Shown here piece after piece: positions 12,930 to 23,600 of a stretch of 64,000 nucleotides of DNA. Origin of the DNA: Termitomyces sp. T153. Lineage: Eukaryota > Basidiomycota > Agaricomycetes > Agaricales > Lyophyllaceae. The notes under the pieces are model-generated. The model saw only the letters and a program-made list of their open reading frames with translations. It was not told where the DNA came from and ran no database searches. Made by a program: the position numbers and the translations under genes. The stretch spans positions 62,001 through 126,000 of the forward strand of contig JACKQL020000126.1 in NCBI GenBank assembly GCA_018296165.2, read 5' to 3'. Positions within the stretch are counted from its first letter, which is position 1. Each line of letters starts with the position of its first letter.

Positions 12930-13304
12930 GGGTGATGTCAGGGAACTTCCATTTCTGACCTCTGCCACCTATTCCAGTGCTTCCACAGCTTGATTGACAT
13001 CTCTGGGGCTCATTCTAGTACTCTAGAGATCTCTAGAGAACTGTGGAGATCTCCATATTACCTTAGCAATTATTGTTCTAGGGTTAGGAGTAGCTCCAGC
13101 CTTCTGTACAGTAGTATCCATGCCTCCACTATCCACTGATGCACCGCACCAAGCAGCAGGGATCCTTAGACTTGTTCTCTTTGAATTCCCCTCTACTAGG
13201 TGATTAGTTACTGATTGTATTGTCATCTACCCTGCTAGTATACTTTGGATTCCCCTCTGCTAGCTGCATGAGTCTGATCTGCCACTTCAGAGGTTGCCCT
13301 TACA
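12930..13304 (+). repeat. Probable 3' LTR region of the gypsy remnant
   Basis: Follows the polypurine tract after the chromodomain, beginning tgatgtcagggaac. Its right part (13161-13304) is the inverted form of repeat C, from ggatccttagacttgttctc to ggttgcccttaca. The exact right boundary and a matching 5' LTR could not be fixed. Confidence 0.5.
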
Positions 13305-13329
13305 ATTACTCAGTATAGATCAATTGTTA

Positions 13330-14160
13330 GCTATGCTTGTTGTGCATGTTGTTGGGCATCAGAGGCAGAGCCTTAAACAAGCCCATAATCTATCTGGTGC
13401 TTGGCTGGCTGCCTTCTCAGTTGGTCCAGCTGGAGATGATGAACACTGGTTTGTCACCATCTGAGACACTGACGAGCAGATTGGTGAAGCCCTAGTGGTC
13501 TTGGGAAAGCACATTGCCAAGCAGCATGTGCATGCATCACACAAGTAGTGTTCAGACAATCCTGTGCTAATCATTGCTCAGCTGGCCCCTTTTCAGGATC
13601 CTGCATTGTCCACCCCTCAACACTCTACCTAGCAGGACTGACCTCCTTTCTTTCCTACTCTGTCAATCACCATTGCTCCCTCCATAACAGTTATGCTCAC
13701 TGCTGCTATCCCCTCTACTCAGAGTAGGCTCACTTCTTGAGCAGCTGGCTCTCCAATAGCAATTGGAACTGTGACATCTGTCATGCCAACTCCACTGGCT
13801 CCTGGCTTTCTAATAGATACTAGCTCACTAATAACCCTCTCTACACCAGCACCTGATTTGTCAACCCCTGTCATCTCTAATAGCTTTGGGCATTATTCTC
13901 AGAGCACTCTGGCAACATGTGGCACTAACACTGCTCAACACTCTTACCCCCAATATGGGGGCTGAACACTGTTCATTCAGGCAATGAACTCTAAGGAAGG
14001 ACAGCTAGGACTGTTCAACTCTATTCCAGGCTTAGTCTGAGGATGATCCACCATTCTAGCTCATTTGACATACCACCTGTCATGCCCTGTACCCTTCTGT
14101 CTCCATTAGATGCCTTCCATGAATCATATGCTCAGACATTACTCAGTATAGATTGATTGT
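13330..14160 (+). repeat. Element remnant E, copy 1 (with decayed coding)
   Basis: Closely similar to 15775-16430 plus 17007-17170. The first part reads on the plus strand as a decayed protein containing LSGAWLAAFSVGPAGDD and GKHIAKQH. It is followed by a Ser/Thr/Pro-rich stretch and a terminal block (acagctaggactgttc ... cattactcagtatagat). I do not recognise the protein. It is probably a retroelement-borne ORF. Confidence 0.65.
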
Positions 14161-15774
14161 TAGCCATGCTTTCATATATACCACTGACAGATAAAGTAGT
14201 TATGTTAGTCATCTGTTTGGTCTCCTACACTGTCTGCCTCTCTAGCCCACAGCACACAATTCTACTCCATACTATGTCTAACAACTTTGACTTTAACTTG
14301 TTCCCTCCAACTTGCTCTCCTATGGCAGTTCCCTTAGCTTGTCTACTCAGTGTTGCTTTTGGCACTCCCCTGGCTCCTGGAACTGGGCCTGCTCAGACCC
14401 CTTGTCTGAATGTCAATTGGCATTCAATTCTACAGCAGATGCAACTAACTCTCCTTGTCATCAAAAGCTGAATAGCTGCCATGGACAAAGAGTATGTTGT
14501 CACTGTCAGGTTCCACTGACAATGGGGGCTCAGCTACACTAGCAAATCCTTACTAGATGGACACAATGTCCTGTGCTTATAACCCAGCATCCCAGGGTTG
14601 GTGTGGAGTGAAGGGACTTGCAAAGGGAAGCTCAGGGGGGGAGCAGCCTGAGCAAGTCCAGAATGGTCCAGAGAAGTCTAAGACCAAGTATATTAAACAT
14701 TGGGCCTGGGCAGGCATCAGAAACAGGTTCATGGGTGCACAAATAGACTGCAGGATAAGTGGAGGCTTCACAAATGATGGGGGTGGAGCTGGAGTTGACA
14801 GTGGATCACCAAGGCTTGAGGAGTTCTGGGGCCAAGTGAGGAGCAAGGTCCAGAGTTGTTATAAGAATGTTTGGAGGTCATAGTGTGTGTGTGGAGTTTG
14901 TACTGATGTTTGAGATGAAAGGAACTTAGAGAAACAAAGGAAATATATACAGTCAAGATGAGACAGAGACGAGGCAAGACAAGACAGAGAAAAGAGATAG
15001 ATTCAAGACTAAAAATAGAGACAAAAACAAAACAAGACACAAGACACAGGAAACTAGTAAAATGCAATATCAAGACTAAAGTTCCAGGAGTTACTCTGTG
15101 ACTTATATACCAACTACTGGGTGGCTCCAGAGGACAGTGGATATGGCAGCAGGGCTTGATGGAGTTGCACAGAGTCAACAGGTGTTGGGTGCAATCATGG
15201 GGCAGGCCACAGTAACATTCTGATGGGATCAGCTGGGAATGTGGGCTGCTCTGGGGTCATCGGGGTGCTCCAGAGCAGGTCAGGGGAATTAGGGTGGAGG
15301 GTTGGGGGTGTGTGATGTGGTCAGGAATGGTGGGGGAAGTCTTGGAAGCTCAGGAGAAGTCAGGGGAGGCATCAATGGCTGTGGAGAATGCATCAGAGTT
15401 GATCAGGGGGCTGTTAGGGTTTGCTGAAGAAGTGTCAGAGTTACCTGGAGTGGGCGTGGAGGCTGGACGAGGGTTTGGGGAGTTTGGCAGAGCATTGGGG
15501 AGGACTGGAAATGATGTTGGGGGTCTAGGGAGCAGGTTGTGACAGCCACCACCCAAACCACTTCCCAACATAGTAATGCTCTGATAGCTAAGCACTCCAC
15601 CTCTCCAGGCTGACCTAAGCTTGCTGAGTCCACCACACCCTCTACTATGTCTCCCTCTTACATTCCTCAACAAGCAGCATGTTCTACTACTAACATTTCT
15701 CTGGCCATCCCCCTTGCTCAGAATCTTCCTCCTATAGATGATAAAACCCCTCACTACAAATGTGCTCTGGAGCT
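14161..15774. other. Decayed repeat DNA, no intact gene
   Basis: ORFs such as 14557-14883 (+), 14768-15178 (-) and 15350-15835 (-) are low-complexity Pro/Ser or Gly/Glu frames in purine- or pyrimidine-rich DNA. They are not convincing genes. 14890-15060 is a purine-rich run of gaca/aaga words. Confidence 0.5.
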
Positions 15775-17170
15775 CCCTGACTCCCTTGTTGTGCATATTG
15801 TGGAGCATTAGGAGCAAGGCTTTAAACAAGCCCATGATCTATCTGGTGCTTGGCTGGCTGCCTTCTCAGTTGGTCCAGCTGGAGATGATGGATGCTGGTT
15901 TGTCACTATCTGAAGCTCTGACCAGCAGATTGGCAAAGCCCTTGTGGTCTTTGGAAAGCATATTGCTAAGCAGCATGTGTGTGTACTGCAGAAGCAGTGC
16001 TCAGGCAATGCTCCACTGGCCCCTTCTCAAGATCCCCCATCGTCCACCCCTCAACATTCTACTTAGCAACCCTGACCTCCTTCCCTTCCTACTCCATCAA
16101 TCACTGTTGCTCCCTCTGTGGTAGTAATGCATGGCTACTGCTACTCCTTCTACTCAGAGGAGGCCCACTCCTCAGGCAGTTGGCTCTCCAATACCAACTA
16201 GAACTCTGATATCTGTCATGCCAACTCTATTGGCCCCTTGCTCTCCAATGGATACTAGTTCACCAATGACTCTCTCTACACTGACACCTAATTCATCCAC
16301 CCTCATTGTCTCTTATGCCTTTGGACATTATTTCCAATGCACTTTAGCACTGTGTAGCACTCCCACTGCTGATTGCTCTTGCCCTTGACAGAGGGGCTGA
16401 ACAATGTTTATCAAGGCAATGAACTCTAAGTGTAAGGGGACTGGTCTTTGGACCATCCCACCCTTGCTTAGCTTAGTCTGTGGGAATTGGCACCTCTATT
16501 TAGCCAACTTCTGAACTGCCTGGCCCCCTCTTACTCCCTCACTGTCTCAGCTCCCAGGCCTAATGGGTATATTGTACCTGGCACATAGTATACATGTCAA
16601 TCATTAATCCTTCTACCACCAGGCCAAATTAGTCAATAGTTTGTAGTCATCAGCCTCCAATTTGTTATATAGGTTGTAGTCAGTGGCCTCTGACTTAGTC
16701 ATAGGTACTTAGTCATCTAGTAGCCTTGTAGTATATAGGCAGACCTGGGGAAAGCATATCCCCAGTCTGGACAATAGCATTGCTTCTGGATTTATTCACT
16801 AACATAACTGTGAGCTCAGCCAGTGCAGCTCCTTGCCTTGCCTCACTCTCTGCCTTTGCTTCTTGTTGGTTGCCTGCTGCCTTGCCTGCTGTACCCATGG
16901 CCAGCTCACTTGCTGCTTGCCTCTTGACCAGATGGTCCAGATGTGAGTGGTGGGCTTCACTTGGACTATCTATGGCTGATGTTCTCTTACACTAAGGAGG
17001 GGGTGATGTAAGGAGACAGCTAGGACTGTTCAACTCTATTCCAGGCTTAGTCTGAGGATGATCCACCATTCTAGCTCAGTTGACATACCACCTGTCATGC
17101 CCTACACCTTTCTGTCCTCATAAGTTGCCTTCCATGAGTCACATGCTTGGACACTACTCAGTATAGATTA
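15775..17170 (+). repeat. Element remnant E, copy 2, split by an insertion
   Basis: Carries the same decayed coding as copy 1 (LSGAWLAAFSVGPAGDD, GKHIAKQH) and the same end block (acagctaggactgttc). In copy 1 the words 'gaactctaag' and 'acagctagg' are nearly adjacent. Here they are separated by about 575 bp (about 16430-17006) containing repeat D copy 2. That makes a nested insertion likely. Confidence 0.65.
16549..16935 (+). repeat. LTR-like repeat D, copy 2
   Basis: Partner of 3118-3482 in inverted orientation. A related but more distant unit follows at about 17210-17450 (shared 'agtatatagg' and 'ctgccttg'-type words). Confidence 0.6.
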
Positions 17171-18255
17171 TTGGTAGTCATTCCCCATGACAGACTGCAG
17201 ACCAATGAGTAGGTATAATGTTAGTCATCATTACAAGTGATGTAGTATATAGGACAATCTGCAGGATAGAATATCCTCAGACTAAACAATAGCAGTATTC
17301 ACCAGGTCTATCCATTGATCTGACTGTAAGATCCTCCAGCATAGTCTCCATGCTTAACTTGCTGTGCTTGCCCTCTGCCTGACTCCTGGTTGCCTCCATG
17401 CCCCCTCAACTCTTGCCTATTGCTTGTGCCTTGCCTGCTCTTGCCAGGTTTACCTGCAGAGCAATTGTCTCCTTATACTGTGTCACTGAGCTATAGCCTT
17501 GGAAGGTTGCCCTTACACCTACATGGTATGCGTCACAAGCTGTGAGATTTGTAACAACACTGTTACCCACAAGCTCTGTGTCTGCAAGATCCACTATGCC
17601 AGACAAAATGAAATATGCTAGACAGGAGTGTGGTTGCAATGACAGCTGCTAAATCTGTCTACCAAGAAGCTGTGCAACTGACCTGATCTGTGGCTGTAAA
17701 GACAGTGCTCAGGCCAGAAGTTCAGGGTCAAAAGATGTTCAGACCAAGCCCCAGGCCAAGGAAGACTGTACCCAAAGGCTTGTCTTTTCCTGACCCAGGA
17801 CCTGAGGCCTGAGCAAGCACAGCACTAATCCTGACTTGAAGAAACTATCATTGAAACAAGATTTGGGCCTCTTTTAGCTCATATCAATTTCAAATACATG
17901 TGTACATGATAGACAATAGGATGATAAACATATATACAGATCTCTCAGCTGCCAGACCAGGTGTCCATTCACTTGAGTCTGGTTTGAGTAGAGGCAACAG
18001 GCATCCTCAAAGATCTCATCCAATCATATCTCCTAGGAAAAACTGTTAGTCTGTATGATTTCTACTCTATGAGTAGTGCATCAAAGTAGTCTAGGGTATT
18101 GTAGATGCAATATGAGACATCTGACAAATACAAGTTTATTATGATTCATTTAGATTTTCCATTTTTCCTAACATTGCACACACTTTGTGCAAACACGTCA
18201 GATTTGTATTTCCAAAAACATCAACAGTACAAATATTGTGTTACTCAGCTTTCAA
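17171..18255. other. Repeat-domain edge, no gene
   Basis: Decayed repeat-like DNA up to about 18190. CpG then reappears and the 3' flank of the F-box gene begins. No convincing coding. Confidence 0.55.
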
Positions 18256-20208
18256 TCAAAATAATTCTGCACAAGTGTAGAACATAGAAGGGAAAGTACA
18301 CTCCACATGATACATTTTCGAAAGATCATTCAATCTCCTTGTCCATGGTCTACGAGTATCATGTGCATTAGATGGAGGATAACCTCCGACCTTGCGCAGT
18401 TTGACTGTATCAAACAGAGCTTCCCGTTCCAACCGACCTTGGATCATGAGACAAAACACTGCAGGACTGGACGTGCCGATGTTCAGATGCCTCACACAAG
18501 GAAGAAGAGATCCAGTGGCGAATTCATCAACCAAATCGCGAGGAAGACTGATTTGAGGGATATCGAGTGTCATGCAGTCCTTCAAGATTGACATGAGGTC
18601 TATGACATGCTGCGCTGGAGGATTAATAGACCTTGATAGGCCTGCGCAGTGATAGGTGAACTTTTCAAGCTTCGCCTCCGAGTTCCTAACAAAGTTGACA
18701 ATTGTACTCAGCAAGTCTATGTCGTCATTTTGCGAGACCATAAGCGACTTGAGTACAGGTACCACAAGGTCAGGAAATAATCCATCCCATACGTCGATAT
18801 CCAAGTAAGTCAGATGAGGTAAGGTTGTGCTAGGCTGCGTCAAAAACTGTCCTCGCCTTTCTGTTTCAATAGAACAATGCAGGTGTGTGAGATGAGAGCA
18901 TTGCCTCAGGATGGAATGAAGGCTTCTTAGTCGGACTCGCTGGATTTGAAGTTTTTGAAGGGTGTTCTCAAAAGGGTAGGATGACAACATTACAAAAACG
19001 GGTAATTCACCCCTGATGGAAAGGGATTTGAGTTTGGAGAAGATAATTGGTTCGAAGCTTTTAAGGGAAGCCTGTTCCGGCGAAAGATATCCGTGGTGAT
19101 CGATCTCAAGGCGGGTAAGAGAGGTACATTTGTCCAATGTTGGCATGATTGTGGCAAGGTCAACGGCCATGTTTTGCTCGTATTGCCAACAGATCTTGAA
19201 CGATTTCAACCGATTCCATGGGAAGTCAAATGAAGTGATCATTTTAAGGAACTCGGATGTCACCTCGAAGGTCAGATCTTTGAGGGATGACATGGAGCAA
19301 AAAGGATTGATGGAGTCCCGAAGCCAAACCCACGTCGGTCGCGTGCAGTCATTCATAACAGTGGTAGATGTGCACAAGCTGAGAGAGCAGATCTGATCCC
19401 ACGGAATGTCGGTCAGAAGGAAGTTGGGAGTATCGGATAAAAGAGTCAAATCTCTGAGGCAGCTTGTTTTCCCAAACAAATCTGGGTATGACTTTGCGTG
19501 TAATCCAACATCGGAGCTAGGCTGTCCTAAATCCACCCTCAAACGTTGGATATTGGATAAGACTCCTGGTGGAAGTATTTCCATTGACTCTTGCTTCTGA
19601 TCCGCCTCAAGGGTCCAGCGAAGTTCAGTGATACGGCTAAAGTATGGGCTCAAGCTCCTCGTGGGGACGGGTGGGGACACATCGAGCGAAATACGGCTGA
19701 CTTCCGGTAAGATCTCTAACGCACGTGCTATACCCCTCGTTTGAGTTCCTCTACTTTGTATTGATGATCCAAAACACCAGGGCGGTAGCCTCGATGACAC
19801 AATTGTCATCCCCCAGAGTTCAGGCATAGTGCGAGACAACTGTCGCCACCTTCTGCATACTTGGCCTAATGTCCAAGGAATTTCAGATATAGCCAAATCG
19901 AAACGAGTTCCGTCGTTCTTCCCGCCTTCATATAGAGAACAAAAAGTATGTCCAAGAATTTCCACAGGGAGGCGCTTGTGGGGAGCAATAGCAACCGAAA
20001 GCCTCGAAATATGCTCGGTCAGGGTAAGTGTCGATTGGGACTGCAGGGCCCATGTAGCCTCTAAGTTAGGATTCTTAAGCGCAGCTTGCGCTCTCGAAAG
20101 AAGAACTCGCCCATGCGATATCTCCTGAGCGGATAAGAGAAGTTCGTTGGTAATTCCAGCTTCATCTTCTAATCTCTTGATAAAACTGTTTGTCTCTGAT
20201 GAAGCCAT
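18256..20208 (-). CDS. F-box protein with leucine-rich-like C-terminal region
   Basis: An intronless 650-residue frame. Residues 76-133 form an agaricomycete F-box: HKRLPVEILGHTF, a short insert, then WTLGQVCRRWRQ and MPELWG. The remainder is an irregular leucine-rich region (repeated LKSL, LTHLHC, LTYLDI and LRDLTL motifs) typical of substrate-receptor parts of SCF ubiquitin ligases. By family knowledge the F-box would bind Skp1. The substrate cannot be read from sequence. The start Met (complement of 20206-20208) precedes a helical segment found before the F-box in many such proteins. The gene has normal CpG content yet its 3' end lies within 100 bp of the CpG-depleted domain. A decayed copy of its C-terminal part is at 1-840. 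Confidence 0.9.
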   Translation of the reverse strand: MASSETNSFIKRLEDEAGITNELLLSAQEISHGRVLLSRAQAALKNPNLEATWALQSQSTLTLTEHISRLSVAIAPHKRLPVEILGHTFCSLYEGGKNDGTRFDLAISEIPWTLGQVCRRWRQLSRTMPELWGMTIVSSRLPPWCFGSSIQSRGTQTRGIARALEILPEVSRISLDVSPPVPTRSLSPYFSRITELRWTLEADQKQESMEILPPGVLSNIQRLRVDLGQPSSDVGLHAKSYPDLFGKTSCLRDLTLLSDTPNFLLTDIPWDQICSLSLCTSTTVMNDCTRPTWVWLRDSINPFCSMSSLKDLTFEVTSEFLKMITSFDFPWNRLKSFKICWQYEQNMAVDLATIMPTLDKCTSLTRLEIDHHGYLSPEQASLKSFEPIIFSKLKSLSIRGELPVFVMLSSYPFENTLQKLQIQRVRLRSLHSILRQCSHLTHLHCSIETERRGQFLTQPSTTLPHLTYLDIDVWDGLFPDLVVPVLKSLMVSQNDDIDLLSTIVNFVRNSEAKLEKFTYHCAGLSRSINPPAQHVIDLMSILKDCMTLDIPQISLPRDLVDEFATGSLLPCVRHLNIGTSSPAVFCLMIQGRLEREALFDTVKLRKVGGYPPSNAHDTRRPWTRRLNDLSKMYHVECTFPSMFYTCAELF

Positions 20209-21223
20209 GGTGCTGTCTCGATCCTTGGTTTACTAAGAGTCCTGGAAGGAAAACGAACGGTCAGGAAAGCACATTAAGGAACGCTGAATACTCAACTTGA
20301 ATTGATTATTGAGACAACAACTCAAACCCTATCCTGTACTTATATGAGGAAGTTGAATTGTGTCTAAGCTTAAACAATTATGATTGATGGGTAATTAACG
20401 GCAAATCAAGGGAGTGGGCAACGCTCCGCGGAATGCCGGTGAACCGTTTCGTTCCTGGCCCCATGAAGAGTTATCCAACTTGGAAAGGTTCAGGAGTCAG
20501 ATCAAGATTCATCAAATTCAGAGTACGGTCCCACCTCAATCTACTCGCCCGACTATATTCCATTGTGCCGACAATCAACCTCAGGATGGGCCACAGATGG
20601 ATCGACGATGCGCGTTAGTCTTCGATTTGGGTCCCCTATTCGCCGATGCAACACCCCTTAATTCGCTTCATCAGAGCGGGTCCACGCCCATATTGGCTTA
20701 TTGTATCTAGACTGCAATTGGTTTTTCTTACTTCAGAAATGCCTAGTATATTCTTGATGACAATTCTCTTTAGGGTAACGAGAAACAGATCTTAATCATC
20801 GATCCGATCGTGCTTTGATCGAAATTTTGGTTGAACGAACTCTTGATCGGATCCAGCTCTCTCCCCCCGCGATGATGATGGATGATCTGTTTAACGCCGG
20901 CAAGGCTACAATACAGACTCAAGAGACGGGCCGATAGGATCTCCTCCGCAACCCAGGAAGATCCAGTTGCTACGTACATACGCCACCCACGTCTTTTTGG
21001 TGCGAGGCTCAAGATTGTGCATAAAAAGTGAACAAGTCCTCAACAAGTCCTATGACGTGTATAGTGGTTATATGCCTCGACGACAACAGCAAATAACTGG
21101 CCCCTCCCCACAAACTCCTCGCATGCCACCATCAGCAACTCATGTAGGCGTCTACCTCCTGTCGGATAGTATATCAATGGATCACCCAAGTCCCTTCGAT
21201 TCTCAACTCCCATTACTCCCTTT
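20209..21223. other. Intergenic, between two divergent genes
   Basis: Holds the promoter regions of the F-box gene (minus) and the O-methyltransferase gene (plus). The frames here have no recognisable content. Confidence 0.5.
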
Positions 21224-23105
21224 ATGGTTTCTCAAATTCGTCAGCTCTTGAGCCTCATTCATGATGCTGTCGACAAACTTGAAAGTGTATGTGGCAGCAC
21301 AGGAACATCGATTCCTGATCTCCACACTTCTTTCTCGCCACAATCGGAAGCTTTTCGCGCAGACCCTGCAGCTGCCGAGGCTGCTAACATCGTTTCTGCT
21401 GCAGCGCTGCAGTTGGAGGCTATCTTGACTCCTCCCCATGTTTCGCTGTATCATGTTGTTGCAGGAGTGGGTATGTTTAGTTGCAGATGTGAAAGACTGC
21501 TGACGCTCTTCCAGCACTTTAAATCGGCAGCCCTCCGCGCATGCCTCGAATCCCATGTTACCGAGATCTTGCGAGAAGCTGGTCCAAAGGCAAGCTGGTG
21601 TGTGTCGCTGCCGACCTCATGCTGATTCTATCTCTAGGGTCTTCACGTCAACGACATCGCAGCAAAGAACGGACAGGATCCACGCAAGTTGGGTGAATCT
21701 AGTGATCATCTTCACTTTAAATAGTTCCTGATGCCTAACTCGAGCACGTTTCTTGCGCTACCTTGCCACCAATCACATCTACCGGGAGATTACGCCTGAT
21801 GTGTTTGCCAATACACGTATCTCTAGCATGATGGATACACTAAAGCCTAGCCAGGATATCATAGCGCAGTAAGTTCCAACTGATCAATGAAAGTCACCAT
21901 CCTCAGTCTTGCTAGCCCGGAGATCAAGCATGAGAACACGCCTGGTTTTGCTGCCTTAGCTGCTCATCAGTACGTTTTCTTGGCAGTCTAGCTTATTCTG
22001 TGTGGCTCAAAAATTGACGGTATAGCCTCGATGAATCTTTCAAAGCATCCGCATATGCATGGGAGACATTATCCGATCCCGTCACAGCCAAGTCTGGGGA
22101 TCCGGCTGCGTCACCATTAGCTCGAGCCTTTCATACTAATGAAACATATTGGGATCTACTTTCTCGTGACGGAATGAGGTCTCGCCGTTTCAATATCGCA
22201 ATGCGAGGCGTTCAAGCCATGCAACCGGCTGATGCGATCTTGAAAGGTACGCCTACATATTTGAATGTCATCGCTTGCTGACAAGGCAATAGCGTATGAA
22301 TGGAACAAACTTCCAGCTGGATCCCTGATTGTCGACGTTGGTGGGGGTGTTGGCTCGGCGTCATTTCAATTGGCGCGGGAGTTCCCCGACCTCAACGTTG
22401 TTCTACAAGATCGCTCATCCGTTATCGAAGATGCTAAAGAAGTAAGATGATAGATGTAGATTCATCCTCAGTTTCTGGTCTTGACAACCTTTGTCTTCAG
22501 CACTGGCAGAAAAACCACTCTAACACTCAGATTACACTCGAAAGTCAGTAGTACTTGCCAAAACACTTTGCATAGTACTTCGTAACCTTTTTTTCACAGT
22601 CCAAGACTTCTTCAAGCCTCAACCCGACCGTGACGTTTCTGTCTTCTTGCTCAAACAGATTCTCCATGACTGGTCCGACGAGTACTGCGCAAAAATCCTT
22701 ACTCAGCTTCGAGCTGCTGCGGGAAAGGATACCAAGCTTTTACTCATTGAAAGCCTCATTCCATTTGCTTGTCATGATTCACATGAAGGTGACGATGCTC
22801 TGGGTGTCCCAGGCTCTACTCCCCACGAGGCACCTGCACCGCTTCTTGCAAATTATGGTGCTGTAAATGAGATGGGCTACAATGTTGACATACTCGTGCG
22901 TACGCGTGACAATCTTGTAGCATCATGACATTCACAGATATCATGATAGATGTTCTTCCTCTTCAATTCTCAGGAACGTACCATTCGTCACCTCAACCAG
23001 CTTCTTCTTAGCACTGGCTGGAGGGTCAAGAAAGTCTATCGTCAAGATGGTGACAGTACATTCCTTCAGTCGATTGAGGCAATTCCCGTTGAAGTTCCGC
23101 AATGA
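21224..23105 (+). CDS. SAM-dependent O-methyltransferase (multi-exon)
   Basis: About ten exons joined by short GT-AG introns; the first is 21224-21466 (81 codons). The N-terminal half is the helical dimerisation/substrate region of plant- and fungal-type O-methyltransferases. The SAM-binding glycine motif DVGGGVGSASFQLAREFP lies in the exon near 22305-22440. The catalytic-base region LKQILHDWSDEYCAKIL, with the conserved His before Asp-Trp-Ser-Asp, is near 22645. The last exon contains LLLSTGWRVKKVY and ends at tga 23103-23105. Such enzymes methylate hydroxyl groups of aromatic secondary metabolites; the substrate here is unknown. The gene is convergent with the siderophore transporter. No non-ribosomal peptide or polyketide synthase is in the window, so a metabolite cluster is not supported. 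Some inner splice sites were chosen by frame closure only. Confidence 0.88.
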
Positions 23106-23600
23106 AAGCAACAATGGATGAGTCTTCGCTATAACATTTTGTATTCGTATAGCGATTATGGAAATCTAGGAAAATTCTGGATAACGTTCGGCGAATGACA
23201 CTAATTTCGATTACTAACTCACGGCAGGATCATTAGCATTGGTGATCGAGTTGTCAGCTCAAGGGACACCGTTACGTCTTCCCATTTCAAATTCAGAAAA
23301 ATAAAGAGTTGAGAACCATCCGAATCCGAGTTGATTCCGAAGGAATTGATACTAATCTATGTCAACCGTCAGGATCATAGATACCCTTCGTTGTTCTTAG
23401 TCTTCCCGACACTGACGGTTATCAGCTCTGAATGTCCTCACTAAAGCAAAGTCACGCTTGGTAGATTGTGGGTGTCGCAAAGAACAGTGATTAATGTCAT
23501 TAGCCAGTAAGTTTTACGCTAGCGAAAGTAATGTGTAATAAGTTTGATCGTTCGGTTGGTGGGCAGTATCGTTGGACCCGATAGGCCTTTTATCGTGGAA
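23106..23600. other. Convergent intergenic region
   Basis: Contains the 3' ends of the O-methyltransferase and transporter transcripts. No gene seen. Confidence 0.5.

Larger units (their letters stand above)
1..18190. other. CpG-depleted, AT-rich repeat domain
   Basis: By eye I find no CpG in roughly the first 11.4 kb and only about a dozen up to 18.19 kb (for example near 11462, 12446, 13133, 15448 and 17531). From about 18195 onward CpG is frequent. The block contains decayed retroelement coding, LTR-like repeats and the F-box pseudogene, and no intact gene. This is the expected result of long-term cytosine methylation and deamination in transposon-rich chromatin of basidiomycetes. That is inference from base composition, not a methylation measurement. 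Confidence 0.85.

Noticed and set aside
14557..15835. Long frames in both strands of the repeat domain
   Set aside because: Purine/pyrimidine-rich low complexity in decayed element DNA. Stops are avoided by composition, not selection.
1..18190. Classical RIP as in ascomycetes
   Set aside because: Depletion is at CpG specifically, whereas classical RIP favours CpA. Methylated-CpG deamination fits better, but dinucleotide counts would be needed to decide.
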